64,000 nt of DNA from Neurospora crassa OR74A (taxonomy: Eukaryota > Ascomycota > Sordariomycetes > Sordariales > Sordariaceae): the NCBI RefSeq assembly GCF_000182925.2, contig NC_026501.1, positions 3,885,917 through 3,949,916 of the forward strand. The letters run 5' to 3'. Made by a program: the position numbers and the translations under genes. A model generated the notes under the pieces. That model saw only the letters and a program-made list of their open reading frames with translations. It was not told where the DNA came from and did no database searches. Positions 47,301 to 58,507 of the stretch are shown here, piece after piece. The first letter of the stretch is position 1. Every line of letters begins with the position of its first letter.

Positions 47301-49720
47301 GCGACTATGGATGTTGTTAAAACTAATAAAATAACCCTTCTGAGCTTTAGCGCGAAATTTATCGCCTTATAGTCGCTTTTTTAGCTTAATGAAATAATAA
47401 GCCGTATAGAAGTAAGATTTTAAGTGCTTGAGATATAGCTTCTTAATTTCGTTTGGGAAGTTAGCTATATTAGTAAGTAATTCCTATAGACTTTTACTAT
47501 TATAAGCTTTTGAAGGTAGAAGGTTGAGTATTTTGACGATATGGTTTATTATAAATAGCTATAAATATTTTGGGATATTAAAGTCTATTATTAAAGTTCT
47601 AGCGCGTTGTATAATAATGGTACTAACTCTCTCGATCTTACCTTATATCTATAGAGTATAGGGTATTGATTTTAATAACTCTACGTTTTTTGTGCGTGCC
47701 TAATCGATTATTTTACTTCGTTGAAATTCTTTAGTATTGAAGTTAAACTCCGGGCTACTATTAAGGCTAAATGCCCTGATCTTAAGTTTACTACTTTAAA
47801 GTTTAGTCTATTTCTTGAACTTTTTAATTTGAATAAAGGCGTTACCCTTATTAACTATAAACCTTGCCTAGTAGAAGCCAGTAATTTGATTAATAAAATA
47901 AATTATATACTTGTATCTTTTGTAGTTAGGTAGAGTATAGGAGACAACATCGACGTAGATGTAAGCTATTAGTTGAATTATTACTTTATTAGCAATTTTA
48001 GGAATTATATTGTATGCTTTCGCTTTGATATAGGCTTTATAGAAGTGGTTTTAGGTATTGCTTAATTTGATACCGGCCGCCTTATAAGCTTTGAGAACCT
48101 GCTCTTTGCCTGTATATATAAGGCGACGATATATTATTAAGTAATTAATTAAGGTTATTATAGTATAGCGAACGTTTTGGGGAAAGTTTGGTTGGGTGTA
48201 TATTAATAGAATTAGAAGGTTATTAATCTATTTGTATTAAATTGTAATTTTATTGTACGTTAATATTTAGTTGGACTTTATATCTTAGACTATACTATTA
48301 TCGAGAAGACCTCTCATAGTTAATAGATTTACTAGTATAGAGGGATTATAAATATAGTTTTTAATTCTAATTTTAATAGTTATATTATTTAAAGTAACTA
48401 TAGTTAATTTAATAGTACTAATATAGTAAGTATAAATCGAAGTCCCGTTATTAATTATATAGACCAATGGATATGGAAGTAGTTGTATATCTGTAAATTA
48501 TTTGAGGTGGTTGAAGATATTGTTTATACAATTAGAGTTGTAAATAATTAGATTTCGAATGTTATTTAATTGTCAATATTACCTTAGAGCCTATTAGTCT
48601 TTAGTTAAATTATTATAGGTATGTTGGAAATGAAGTTAGTAAGAATAATCAATTAATTAATTACCCTAATTACAATTAATACATTCAATAGCGTTAGCTA
48701 GGGGCTCTAATAAAAATCTATATTACTACCTATACCCAATATGCCTATAAATATTCCACCTCTATATAATAAGGTAGAATTAGTAGTAGTAGCGGGAGTA
48801 ATGAAATTGGTTGAAGCGTTATTAGCGAGGGTACTAGTACTAGCGTTAGCTACCTTCTTAACTATAATCTCCTTCTTAAGCTTTTAAATATTAGGCGCCT
48901 TCTTAGGGAAGTAGACCTAGTAAATATTAACCTTCTTATTAACGTAATAACTATAGGAGACGTACTTCTAGGTAGGGTAAATCTTCTTATTGTAAGTAGT
49001 ATAGTTAATTCTTTTATTATTATTTTTCTTCTTATTAGCCGAACTATTATTATTATTATTCTTATTAGTATTATTATTGCTAGCCAACTTCTAGATATTA
49101 ATATTAATATTAGTATGGGATTTAATATTACTAATATTACCGAATTTGGATAAGAAAGAATTAATATTTAACTCTTTAGCTTTTAAAACGGCTACCTAAT
49201 GTTTAACGTCGATAGGGTAGGCGGTTTTTACAATATTATAAAGAAAGGTAACTTCGAAGTTATTATCGATCTTAAATTTCGTATCTTTAATATACTTATA
49301 TAATAAAGTATAACGAATAAGGAAAAAAGCTATAGTATTAAAATTACTACGCTTAATAGCTAAATATTCGGCGAGAATTTCACTACGAGCTTCGTTAGTA
49401 ATACGGGCAATATATAATTAAATAAAATTATACGTAACCTTAGGGTTTCTACCGGTTTTATCCTAATTATTAACATTTAAAGTAGTAGTAATATTAATAT
49501 TCTTAAGGGTAGAGAGTAGAATCTTATTAGCGTTGGTACGTTTAGTTTACCAAGTATTGTACTTTTCGGGCTTAATCGCTTTATTAGGCTCCGGGATTGT
49601 CTTAAAGACGTAGTTAGCGAGCTAGAAGTAATTGAGTTCGGCTATAAATCCCTATTGCTAATCGGCGATATTCTGGTCGTTGAGGAGGGGAATTAGTAAC
49701 GAATTGGTAATTATTATGGG
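44390..49720 (-). pseudogene. Copia gag-pol (Gag, protease, integrase, RT, RNase H)
   Basis: Read on the minus strand: a Gag region (about 49720-48900) with a decayed CCHC knuckle near 48960 (K-K-V-N-I-Y, Cys probably replaced by Tyr); an aspartic protease block I-I-N-N-G-T-S (about 48455; family D-S/N-G-T/A-S); integrase (about 47990-46950) with I-Y-V-D-V-V as first catalytic region near 47950; a Pro-rich linker (46868-46536, still open); RT with Y-V-N-N near 45432-45418 (Asp to Asn); and RNase H ending in E-A-E-F-T-N-L-V-P and D-G-L-T-K-type blocks (about 44800-44480). Together they copy and integrate the element. Most stops are TAA/TAG. The open frames 46536-46868 and 48285-48467 are parts of this polyprotein. 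Confidence 0.85.
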
Positions 49721-50078
49721 TATAGGAGGGTTGGATATGTTGAAAAGAAGAAGAGGAGTGGGTATCGCTAGATTGGCTATTGTTTAATTTAATTGATTCG
49801 ATAATGGAATCGCTTGAATTGCTTGATTCGATGATGGGTTTAATTAAATCGATAATTGATTCAATAGAGTCGCTATATAATAAGTATTGGCGAGAATCTT
49901 TATGTGGTAAGACTACGTTGCTTGTGGGCGAGCGGGCGAGTCGTTAAGTCGACGAAGGTTGCGGTTGCTTTTTTTGACCCGGTGCTGTAGCGTTTTATTG
50001 AAGTTGAAGCCGACGATGCGCTTTGAGGATGTATTCGTTAAATGCGATTATAGGGAAGGTTAGAGAGGGCTCATAACT

Positions 50079-50254
50079 TGTGGGATTACTAACGAGATCA
50101 AGCGGTTGGATACGATTGATTGAGTGCTATGGAGGAGAAAGAGGGAGATTGGTAAAGTCTGGAAGGCTAGATATGGTGCGGTTTGGGCAGGGCACAGAGT
50201 GGGGTCTGGGCCCAGTGAATGCTGTGCTTAGTGAATGCCAGAGACCCACCAATA
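50079..50254 (-). repeat. Copia 5' LTR (176 bp)
   Basis: Pairs with 44171-44346. The primer-binding site lies at 50078-50067 (AGTTATGAGCCC on the minus strand). The open frame 50080-50274 is spurious. Confidence 0.9.
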
Positions 50255-50507
50255 TTACCTCTATTATATTTTAGACCTCGCCTCTATCCTAAAGACCAGT
50301 AATAAACCTACCTCTCCTAGCGCCTTCCGTACGGTTATTACTAGTAAAATCTGCCTTATCTTAACGTCCGGTAGGTCTTTTATCCTTCGTTTTCTTTCTT
50401 TGTCCGCGATTATCTAACTTTTACATCTAGTCGCCGCCTCCTAGAACGCTACCTACATCTACACCGCTAACAAATATATATTGGACGTCCTCGCCGGCCT
50501 TTGGGAC
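50255..50507 (-). mobile_element. LINE fragment G, part 2
   Basis: Continues 44170. It is only lightly mutated and shows intron 2 of the antisense gene almost intact at 50371-50430: GTAGGT at the 5' end, ATCTAAC as branch site and CATCTAG at the 3' end (60 nt). Joining its two sides keeps the exon frame open into exon 3. It stops near 50507, where a plus-strand LINE fragment begins. Confidence 0.75.
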
Positions 50508-51245
50508 ACCCGTAAGGAAATTATATTAGTTTTAAAGGATTATACAATTATAGAAATTATAAAGAATATAACCAAGAGCCGCGGGTTCTAAGTAAATTAG
50601 AAATATAAAGCCCAAGGATAAATGTGAAGAGGAAATTTGGATATTAGAGGTTAGATTAATTAGATTAGAATAACAATAGCCGGAGGAAATTATTTCAAAC
50701 GAAGCTACAATAGGGGAGAAAGGGGGAGGAGGTTAGAAAGAGGTACTATAAGAAGGATTATATAATTAAAAGAAAGGGTCTTTATATTATTATAAATGGA
50801 GGTGGAATTATAGGGTAGAGAGTAAAGGGGTAGGGCGGAGGTAATTCTAAGTAAGGTAAAGAAGCGGAGAAGTAAGGAGGTTAATAGGAAGATAGGATAG
50901 GGAAGTAGGGAGGTGGAGAATAGTATAGTAGAAAATAAAATATAAAAGCAGCAAAAGGGGCGGTGCTTTAGGTTTGGTCCTATTCTTCTTATTATTATTA
51001 TTATTCTAGTATTAGAGTAATATAGTAAAGAAAGAGACGAAATTGGTTCGCTATAGCGGTAAATGAAAATTACTATAGCTATAAGTAAAATGGGAGCAGT
51101 ATAGAGATTTACAGCCAAAATAAAGCTAGAGGTTTTTATTCGGTAGTATTTAACGCCGTACGGTTTTCCCCTCTAGAGAATTAGAGAAGGGCTCTATACT
51201 AATAAGGCTCTATAGATATATAGAATAGGGAATAAGATTATAATA
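50508..51245 (+). mobile_element. LINE fragment H (3' end)
   Basis: LINE 3' region from the equivalent of about 18606 in copy A to the terminus GGGAATAAGATTATAATA (about 51241). It carries the first exon of the antisense gene on the minus strand (start codon position about 51139). The minus-strand open frame 50705-51118 is part of that exon. Confidence 0.75.
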
Positions 51246-51692
51246 ATTATCCTACTCTAAATATATGTATATATATATATATATAATTAATAAAACTATT
51301 AGTAGTATAAATGAAAGATTATAATTACTAGTCGAAATTACGTTAGCTACCTAATGATACTATAGTAATTACTATGTCCTATTTCTATTGTCCTGATTAT
51401 TCTAGTATTGGGATAATACAGCGGTGGGAGAGACGAAATTAGTTCGCTGTAGCGGTGGGTGAGAACCGTTATAGCTGTAACCAAAGTAGGAGCGGCGTGG
51501 AGGACTACGACCAAAATGAAGCTGGAGGTTTTCATCCGGCGGCGCTTAACGCCGCACGGCTTTCCCCTCCAAAGAACTGGAGAAGGACCCTATAGCAACA
51601 AGATACTATAGTTTATAGCATAGGGCAAATAATTATTATTATTATTATAGTAATCACTATTTAAATAGTATTACGAGCGTTATTGAGACGCC
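51246..51692 (+). mobile_element. LINE fragment K, interior of the 3' region, with a nested LINE fragment
   Basis: 51246-51375 and 51646-51692 match copy A about 18165-18320 (opposite exon 3). A 270-bp LINE 3' end is inserted between them. TATAGTAATTACTAT (51361-51375) and TATAGTAATCACTAT (51646-51660) are its 15-bp target duplication, differing by one C/T. Confidence 0.75.
51376..51645 (+). mobile_element. Short LINE 3' fragment, little mutated (270 bp)
   Basis: 5'-truncated LINE insertion with its own 15-bp TSD. It keeps ordinary GC content and intact CA/TG. On the minus strand the antisense gene starts with ATG (first base 51535), and the frame stays open to the truncation point (51376). 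The LINE-sense frame has a TAG in the same stretch. Confidence 0.85.
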
Positions 51693-52057
51693 CATGCTTT
51701 TAGAGCTCGAGCGTTGTCGTAGGCCCCGGTAATATAGAAGATCCGCACTAAAGGTCGTGGTCTATGGGCCTACCCAACGCCGCAAGCGAGGAAGGCGCGG
51801 CGTATCTATTTATAATAGGCTAGAATGCAAAAGAAATATCCGTCTTGGCACGGCTTGGCAGTCCTAAAGAGGGAATCTTAGCGCCAAGCAAGACACGGTT
51901 TGAACGGACCGGATAAATCGACTGTGTTCGATTCTTAATCGACTGTGTTCGATTCTTAATCGACTGTGTGGAACCTATCTAGCTAATAGTAGAACCATAT
52001 TACCGCCCGCCAAATTTATACCAAAATAACATCTAACCAACACCTATACTAAAAGTT
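51693..52057. other. GC-rich island of unknown origin with 21-bp tandem repeats
   Basis: Normal base composition between RIP-altered LINE fragments. AATCGACTGTGTTCGATTCTT is repeated 2.6 times at 51916-51970. It has no open frame of note and no match to other elements in the window. It could be an LTR, a MITE or a piece of host DNA. Confidence 0.5.
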
Positions 52058-52165
52058 GATAATTAATAGTCTTATTCCCTATACTATAACCATAGCGCCT
52101 TATTAGCATAGGGTCCTTCTCCAGTTCTCTAGAGGGGAAAACCGTACGGTATTAAGCACCGCCGG

Positions 52166-53562
52166 ATAAAAACCCCTAGCTCCATCTCGGTTATAATTCT
52201 TTACACCGCTCCTACTTTACTTACAACTATAATAGTTCTCACCTACTACTATAATAAATTAATTTCATTTCTTCTACCGCTATATTATCCTAATACTAAA
52301 ATAAAAAAAATAATAAGAATAGGACCGGACTAAGCGTACCGCTTCCTTCATTACCTCTCTATCTTATTCCTTACTATTCCTTCCTCTACCTTCTCCCCGC
52401 TTCCCTATCCTATTTTCCTATTTATTATTGTACTTTTCCACCTCCTTATTCTATTTACAAATACCTCTACCCTATTATTTATTCTATTACCCTACGGATT
52501 TACCTCTATTTATAATAGTATAAAAACCCCTTTCCTTCGTTTATATAATCCCCTATATAGCGCCCCTTTTTAATCCTTCTTCTCTTTCTTCTTTATTATA
52601 ACTTTTAATAAAATAGCTTCTTCCGGCTATTATTACCCTAGCCCAATCGATTTAATTTCTAATATAGAGGGTCCCTCCCTTAATATATTTCTAAGCCTTA
52701 TATCCCTTATAATTTTACTTTTAGAATTTATATTTTTTATTTGCAATTTCCGCAACTTCTTTAATAATCGTCCTCCCCCGAATTAATATAGTCTCTTTCT
52801 TTATCCTCTTTAGCCTTTATACTAATTTAATTAATATTATTTATAAAATTCCTTACCTTTATTATACTCCAAATTTCGCTTCTATTCTATATTTCAATAA
52901 TAAACTTAACTCTCCTAACGATTTCTATAAGGTTATTACTAAAAAGATCTACCTTATTTTGGCGATTAATAAATTTCTTATTCTCTATATTTCCTTTTTT
53001 TTATTATTATTTAACTTCTATCCTAATTAATAGTACCCAAAATACTACCTACATTTATATTTATAATATATATATATTAAATATTCTTATTAACCTTTAT
53101 AATATTTATAATATTATTTAAGTAATAACTATTACTATAGTATTAAATAATTAGGATAAGTTTAATTACAATTTAAATACCTTCGTTTATACTATTAATA
53201 AATTCGTTTTTTATATATATATATATTTAAAGTATAATAAATTACATACTAACTATAAACGTTTTTTCTATACTATTAATTATAATATTATTAAATTTTA
53301 ACAAAAGGGTTACTATAAATTAATTACAAAGGATATTTATTATAATTATATCCCTTCTCTTTTTAATAATAATACTATAAACCTAATTCGGATTATATCT
53401 AGCTATAGTAATAATACTATTACTCCTATATATATTATATCTAATAATAATAATTCTACTATTCCTATTCGTATAATCTCTAATTTTAATAATAGTAATT
53501 CTATTCCTAGTAGCCCTATAATTATTAATACTCCCGGCTACCCCCTTATAAATAATAATTAA
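52166..53562 (+). pseudogene. Antisense intron-containing gene of LINE J
   Basis: Start codon position 52166 (ATA), 447 nt to the internal ATA at 52613 as in A, D and I. Intron 1 starts at 52786 (ATATAG, ancestral GTATAG), the stop TAA is at 53560-53562. More stops than in copy D, all TAA/TAG. Confidence 0.5.
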
Positions 53563-54850
53563 GTCTAATAGTACTATAAAATTACTATAAATTAAATTCG
53601 TATAATAGAAGTACTTAAATAATTCTTTAAATATAATTAGGCGCTTATTAAATAGTATTTTTTAATTCTTATTATAACTATAATTTAAATAGCTCTTATA
53701 ATTAATATAATTATCTCCTCCCATTCCCTTCCTCTTATTCTAATATTATTAATATTCTACATTTTTTTTAGAAGTATTTTATAATTCCTTTATACTACTC
53801 TTCTTCTAATTCGACTACTAAACGGTATTCTTTTAACCTCTTTAACTTTAACGCTTTATAATAAAATTTTTTTATTTTATTATCTAAAAACTCTTAAAAT
53901 TCCTTTTTTATTAGTAATTTAATTTCTAATTTCATTTAAAAATTAATATCCGTATTAAAATAATTTAGAATAATATAAGTAAAAGTCTCCTTTTCGAATT
54001 TATAAGCGTAAATAAGGGTTAGAACGTTTAATATTTTCCTCTAATAAAAGAAAGTTTAAAAATTAATAATTTCTATCCTAATTTAAATAAAGAGGGAATT
54101 CTTCGCTTTAATTAATAGGTATAGTTCTTCTTCGTCTTCTTTTAATTTTCAACATCTTCCTTTCTTCTTCTTTATACTAATTATATATTACTAAATAGCC
54201 TCTCTATTAAATTTAGGAATAAAGTCGGCGATAGTAAATTTATACCGTCGCCCTAATTTTATTACCCCCGCCGCTAAATAATAATTATAATACAATATCT
54301 ATTTCCAATTTATTATATTTTCTAACTATTTTTCCCGGTTAGCGGCTATTAGTTTTAAAATTTATAATAGTAGTAATAAGGTTCCTAATTTTAAAGGGGG
54401 ATTAATTATTAATACTAACAGCTTTTTTATTAGTATTTATACTCCGGTTTATTAAACTTTAATTATATTACTCTTTAATTTATTAGTAAATTACTGACTT
54501 TTTAACTATTATATTTAAATATAGTTAAATACTTAAATTATTATCCCTTGGACGAACTGGGCTTAGTTTATTTGGGCGAACTTTTTTTTAAAAATTTAAA
54601 TTCTTTTATTAAAGTAGAGGTCGAATAGCGGATAGAATATTTCCGTCTCTAAATTTTTTACTAATATAATTTTATATACTTTAGTAATAACTTTTAAATA
54701 TTTAATTTAATATTTTACTAGCTTAACTATAATCCTTTATAATTTTCTATAAATTTCGGTTGGCTAATAGAATATTAAGGTTCTATATATAATAATATTA
54801 TAAATATATTCAATATATATTTCCTTTACTTAAGTAAAGGAATAATCCTA

Positions 54851-54950
54851 NNNNNNNNNNNNNNNNNNNNNNNNNNNNNNNNNNNNNNNNNNNNNNNNNN
54901 NNNNNNNNNNNNNNNNNNNNNNNNNNNNNNNNNNNNNNNNNNNNNNNNNN
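54851..54950. other. Assembly gap (100 N) in LINE J
   Basis: Flanks correspond to copy B at about 28172 and 28768, so roughly 600 bp of ORF2 is missing if this copy is otherwise colinear. The 100 N are a placeholder. Confidence 0.8.
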
Positions 54951-56432
54951 ATATTCTTTTTAAATCTAAGAGTATAAAGGATATTATAGCTCTAAACTTT
55001 TAAATTATATATACTATATTAATAATAATTTAAATTATAAATTCTATTGAACGGCCTATTTAATTACTTATTTAACCCTCTAGTAGGAAATTAAACTTTT
55101 CGGCTACCTATATAAATCTCTTAATTATAAATACTTCGAAGATTTTTCCTATATTATTAAGTAATAATATTAGCCTCTATATACCCGCTAACTTCTATTA
55201 AATAGTACTCTTTCTAAACTTCTTAAGGATAATTACTTTTATATTCTTAAATTGCTATAGAAAATAATTAAATTAGAGGCTAGCGGATACTAAGTATATT
55301 ATAGCCTACCAAAATAGTTATTTATATAATTTTAGAAATATATTTAAATATTAATTAATCCCAGGGGCCTTATTAAGTACTATTTAAGAGAATATATCTT
55401 AAATATCTTCCTCGTCAATTAATTCGTTAATAATTATTAGGTTAATACCCTTTAATAGTTTAATTTAATTTAGTAAATAATTTATTAAAACTTCTACTTT
55501 CAGAAAAAAGTAATTAATAAGAATTTTAATTTTACTATTATAATTTCTAATTTTTATTACCCCTTTATAAGTTTAAAGGACTAATAATTTAAATAGGTCT
55601 ATTAATTAGTAACTTCGGGTCCAGGCCTATTATTTTAATAGTTAAAAATAATTTAAATTCTTCGAAACTTTAGTAACGCTATTATACTACATAACTTATT
55701 AAACCTTCGTAATAATCCTCTTCTTTTTTATTATAATTGTAATAAATTCCCTCTAATTTAATATTATTTAGTATTTAAACTACTCTTAATATATCCTCTA
55801 TACTTCTTTTATAACTATTTTATATTCTAATATTTATAAATTTATTTTCTTCCTTCGACCTTTTTTCTAATATAAAATAAATTCTTCTATTATATTTATA
55901 AATTCTCTATTAAATTTATAAAAAGTAAATTTAAAATTTTTTATTATATTAATCTTTTCTAAAATTAATATCTATTTCTCTAACGCCTCCTTTACCTTCT
56001 CCGTATTTATAAAATTCTAACTATATCCTCCTTCTTCTTCAACTTTTTTATTTTTTTTCCTATTTAAATTTAAATCTTCTAAGGGTAATAGTCCGAACTA
56101 ATTTATTTATACTATTATACTCCTCAGTATTCGGCTTTAACCTTAAGTAATAGTTATATATAATCGATTATTTTATCCTTCTCTCCTTATATTATATTCC
56201 TAGATCTAATTAATTTACTATAAGGGGTAAATAAATTAAATTTTTAACGTTATACCTATATAAAGAAGCGAATAGCTCCTAGGCTAATTTTATTTTCTAA
56301 AGCCTAATTATTATAATTAAAGTTAAAATCCCTAATAATAATTAAATTTCCCGCTAAAGGTCCTACCTTAATAAATTCGAAGAGCGGTAACCCCTATTAA
56401 TATTCTAATATTCTTTATATAAGGATGGGAGA

Positions 56433-56532
56433 NNNNNNNNNNNNNNNNNNNNNNNNNNNNNNNNNNNNNNNNNNNNNNNNNNNNNNNNNNNNNNNNNNNN
56501 NNNNNNNNNNNNNNNNNNNNNNNNNNNNNNNN
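56433..56532. other. Assembly gap (100 N) in LINE J
   Basis: Flanks correspond to copy B at about 30250 and 31880, so roughly 1.6 kb (start of ORF2 and most of ORF1) may be missing. The open frame 56405-56605 spans the N run and is meaningless. Confidence 0.8.
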
Positions 56533-56972
56533 ATTCTAATTTTACTAACTTCGGGTTATATAAACCTACTTTTCCAACATATATTTTCGTAAATTCGAAA
56601 AGCAATTTTCAAGCCTAATAATTATTTTTAATCGAAATAATATTATAGTCCGTAGATTTATTTACTTTAATAATAGATTTCTTTAATATTTTATTATCTT
56701 CCTCTATTTTATCCGAAATCTTCGTAGTAAATATAGCTTTAAGATCGTTATATATTAAAATTTCCGCAAGCAGGTTATAAATACTATTTTCGAATCTATA
56801 AACACCGCTATTAATAACTATTAATAATAATAATATAATACCATTGCTACATTCGTTATAGGATATTGTAAGGGATATAAACGACCTTCCTAAGTCGATT
56901 ACCGTTATTAATTTTTATTTTAGAATACTCCTCAACTAGAAATTAGTATTTCCAATTTTAAAGCAATTATTA

Positions 56973-58487
56973 AAAATTAATAGGAATTGTATATATAAGA
57001 CTATTTAGAATACTAATTTATATAAAGATATTAAAATTATAGAATTTAAATTTATATTAATATAATTATAAATCTACTAGTATTAATACTACTATTAACT
57101 TAATTAGGAGAACTAGTATAGCTATTAAAACTACTATTAATTAAACGGTAATAATTAGTATAAATTTAAATATAGCTATAAAGGAAGGGGTATAATTATT
57201 ACTTAATAGTATTATTAATACTAATAATTATAATATATTAATAATAGCAATAGCAATTAAATTTATTATTATTAGTTCGAAAGTTCCCGTAGCCGTACTT
57301 CTAATTATACCTCTCTTTACTATAACTCCCTTAATTCTTAAAATTATATTTTCAATCTCTTTATTTCTAACTTCACGCTCTTTATAGCCGCTTTACGGCT
57401 ACTTTTACCTCCTATTCCCTCTAATTAATTAGTACTACTTTAATTATCCTCTTCTTCTTAGGAAGATATAAAGCCGGTTTAGGGGGGGTATTATAAGATA
57501 GGTTATATTTCTACTATTAAAAGAGGGGAGGGGAGGGAGGGTAGGTATAGTAAGTATTAATTGGGCGCCGTTGTAAATCTTCTAGTAATTAGTAACTATA
57601 AAGAGGGGGTCTTTCTCCTAATATAGTACTAGCTATTTAATAAATAGAAATTATAAGAAATATAATTAGTATACTAAATAATTAATAAATAATAGATAAA
57701 TCTTTATTTATTATATTTAATTTAAGTAGTTAATATTTATTAATTATATTTTAAAATAAAATACTATTAAATTTTATAGTATTTAATAACCTATATTAGT
57801 AGGGTAAATTATACTACTATATAAAGTATAGAGAATATTTTACTTCTAATCCCTCTAAGTTAGATTGTAACTATTTAAAATTATTATTAATTAATTAAAC
57901 CTATCTCTAAAGTAATTCAAGGGTAATAAAGCTAATAATAAACTTTAAATCCGTTAAAGCAGTATACCTAAACTTTATTACATTTTTTAAAATTTAAAAT
58001 ATATATTTAATAATAAAGTTCTCTTTTAACTACTTAAAGGTTTCGTTAATAATTCCTAATAATTAATTAAAATCAATATAATAATTCTTAAATAATTTTT
58101 TTAATACGCTATAAGTATCCTTAGTATAGAAAGGTATATATATATTAAAATTATAATATAAGTTAATAGCGAAATAATTAAATTCGTACTTTAATACTAG
58201 GTAAATAAAGAGGAGGTAGTTAGTTATAATTATAAAAAGAAGGATTAATAATTTTATAGATAATAATATATAGATATAATATTTATACCTTTTTACTTAG
58301 GGAACTCCTTTAGTAATATTTATTACTATTAATAGAATCCCTCCTCTAAATTAGAGTATACTACTACCCGCTAAGTAAAGAGGATGCTATTTATATTATT
58401 AATCTATATACGGTTTAAACCTTTTAACGCCCAACTATAAATAAATTAAAGGTGGTTCTCACTCATATCCAAATACTACTTATAGTC
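56973..58487. other. Unidentified AT-rich segment, host site of LINE I
   Basis: Does not match any other element here. The minus strand between about 58390 and 57500 reads with relatively few stops in one frame (blocks such as L-Q-F-R-G-G-I-L-L near 58355, with Q supplied by a TAG) but no family is recognisable. A G-rich patch (57520-57545) and a pyrimidine patch (57440-57460) stand out. It is continuous with 62280-62529 once LINE I is removed. Confidence 0.4.
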
Positions 58488-58507
58488 GTTTTTATTAAAT
58501 AATAATA

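Larger units (their letters stand above)
44171..50254 (-). mobile_element. Complete Copia element (6.1 kb)
   Basis: LTRs of 176 bp at 44171-44346 (3' LTR) and 50079-50254 (5' LTR) begin TGTTGG and end CACA on the minus strand, and are flanked by TTACC (44166-44170 and 50255-50259). LINE G is continuous across the joined flanks. The pol region is on the minus strand in Copia order, integrase before RT. The LTRs are almost unmutated and 97% alike by eye, whereas the interior is full of TAA/TAG stops. Confidence 0.92.
52058..56972 (-). mobile_element. LINE copy J, near full length with two gaps
   Basis: It runs from the LINE 3' terminus (52058) to the 5' end at about 56972, whose last matching bases (GCTTTAAAATTGGAAATAC on the minus strand) correspond to the copy B 5' end. 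Two 100-N gaps hide part of ORF2 and most of ORF1. Heavily RIP-altered. No clear TSD. Confidence 0.85.

Noticed and set aside
56405-56605. Open frame spanning an N run
   Set aside because: Translation through 100 N has no meaning; the flanks belong to LINE J ORF2 and ORF1.
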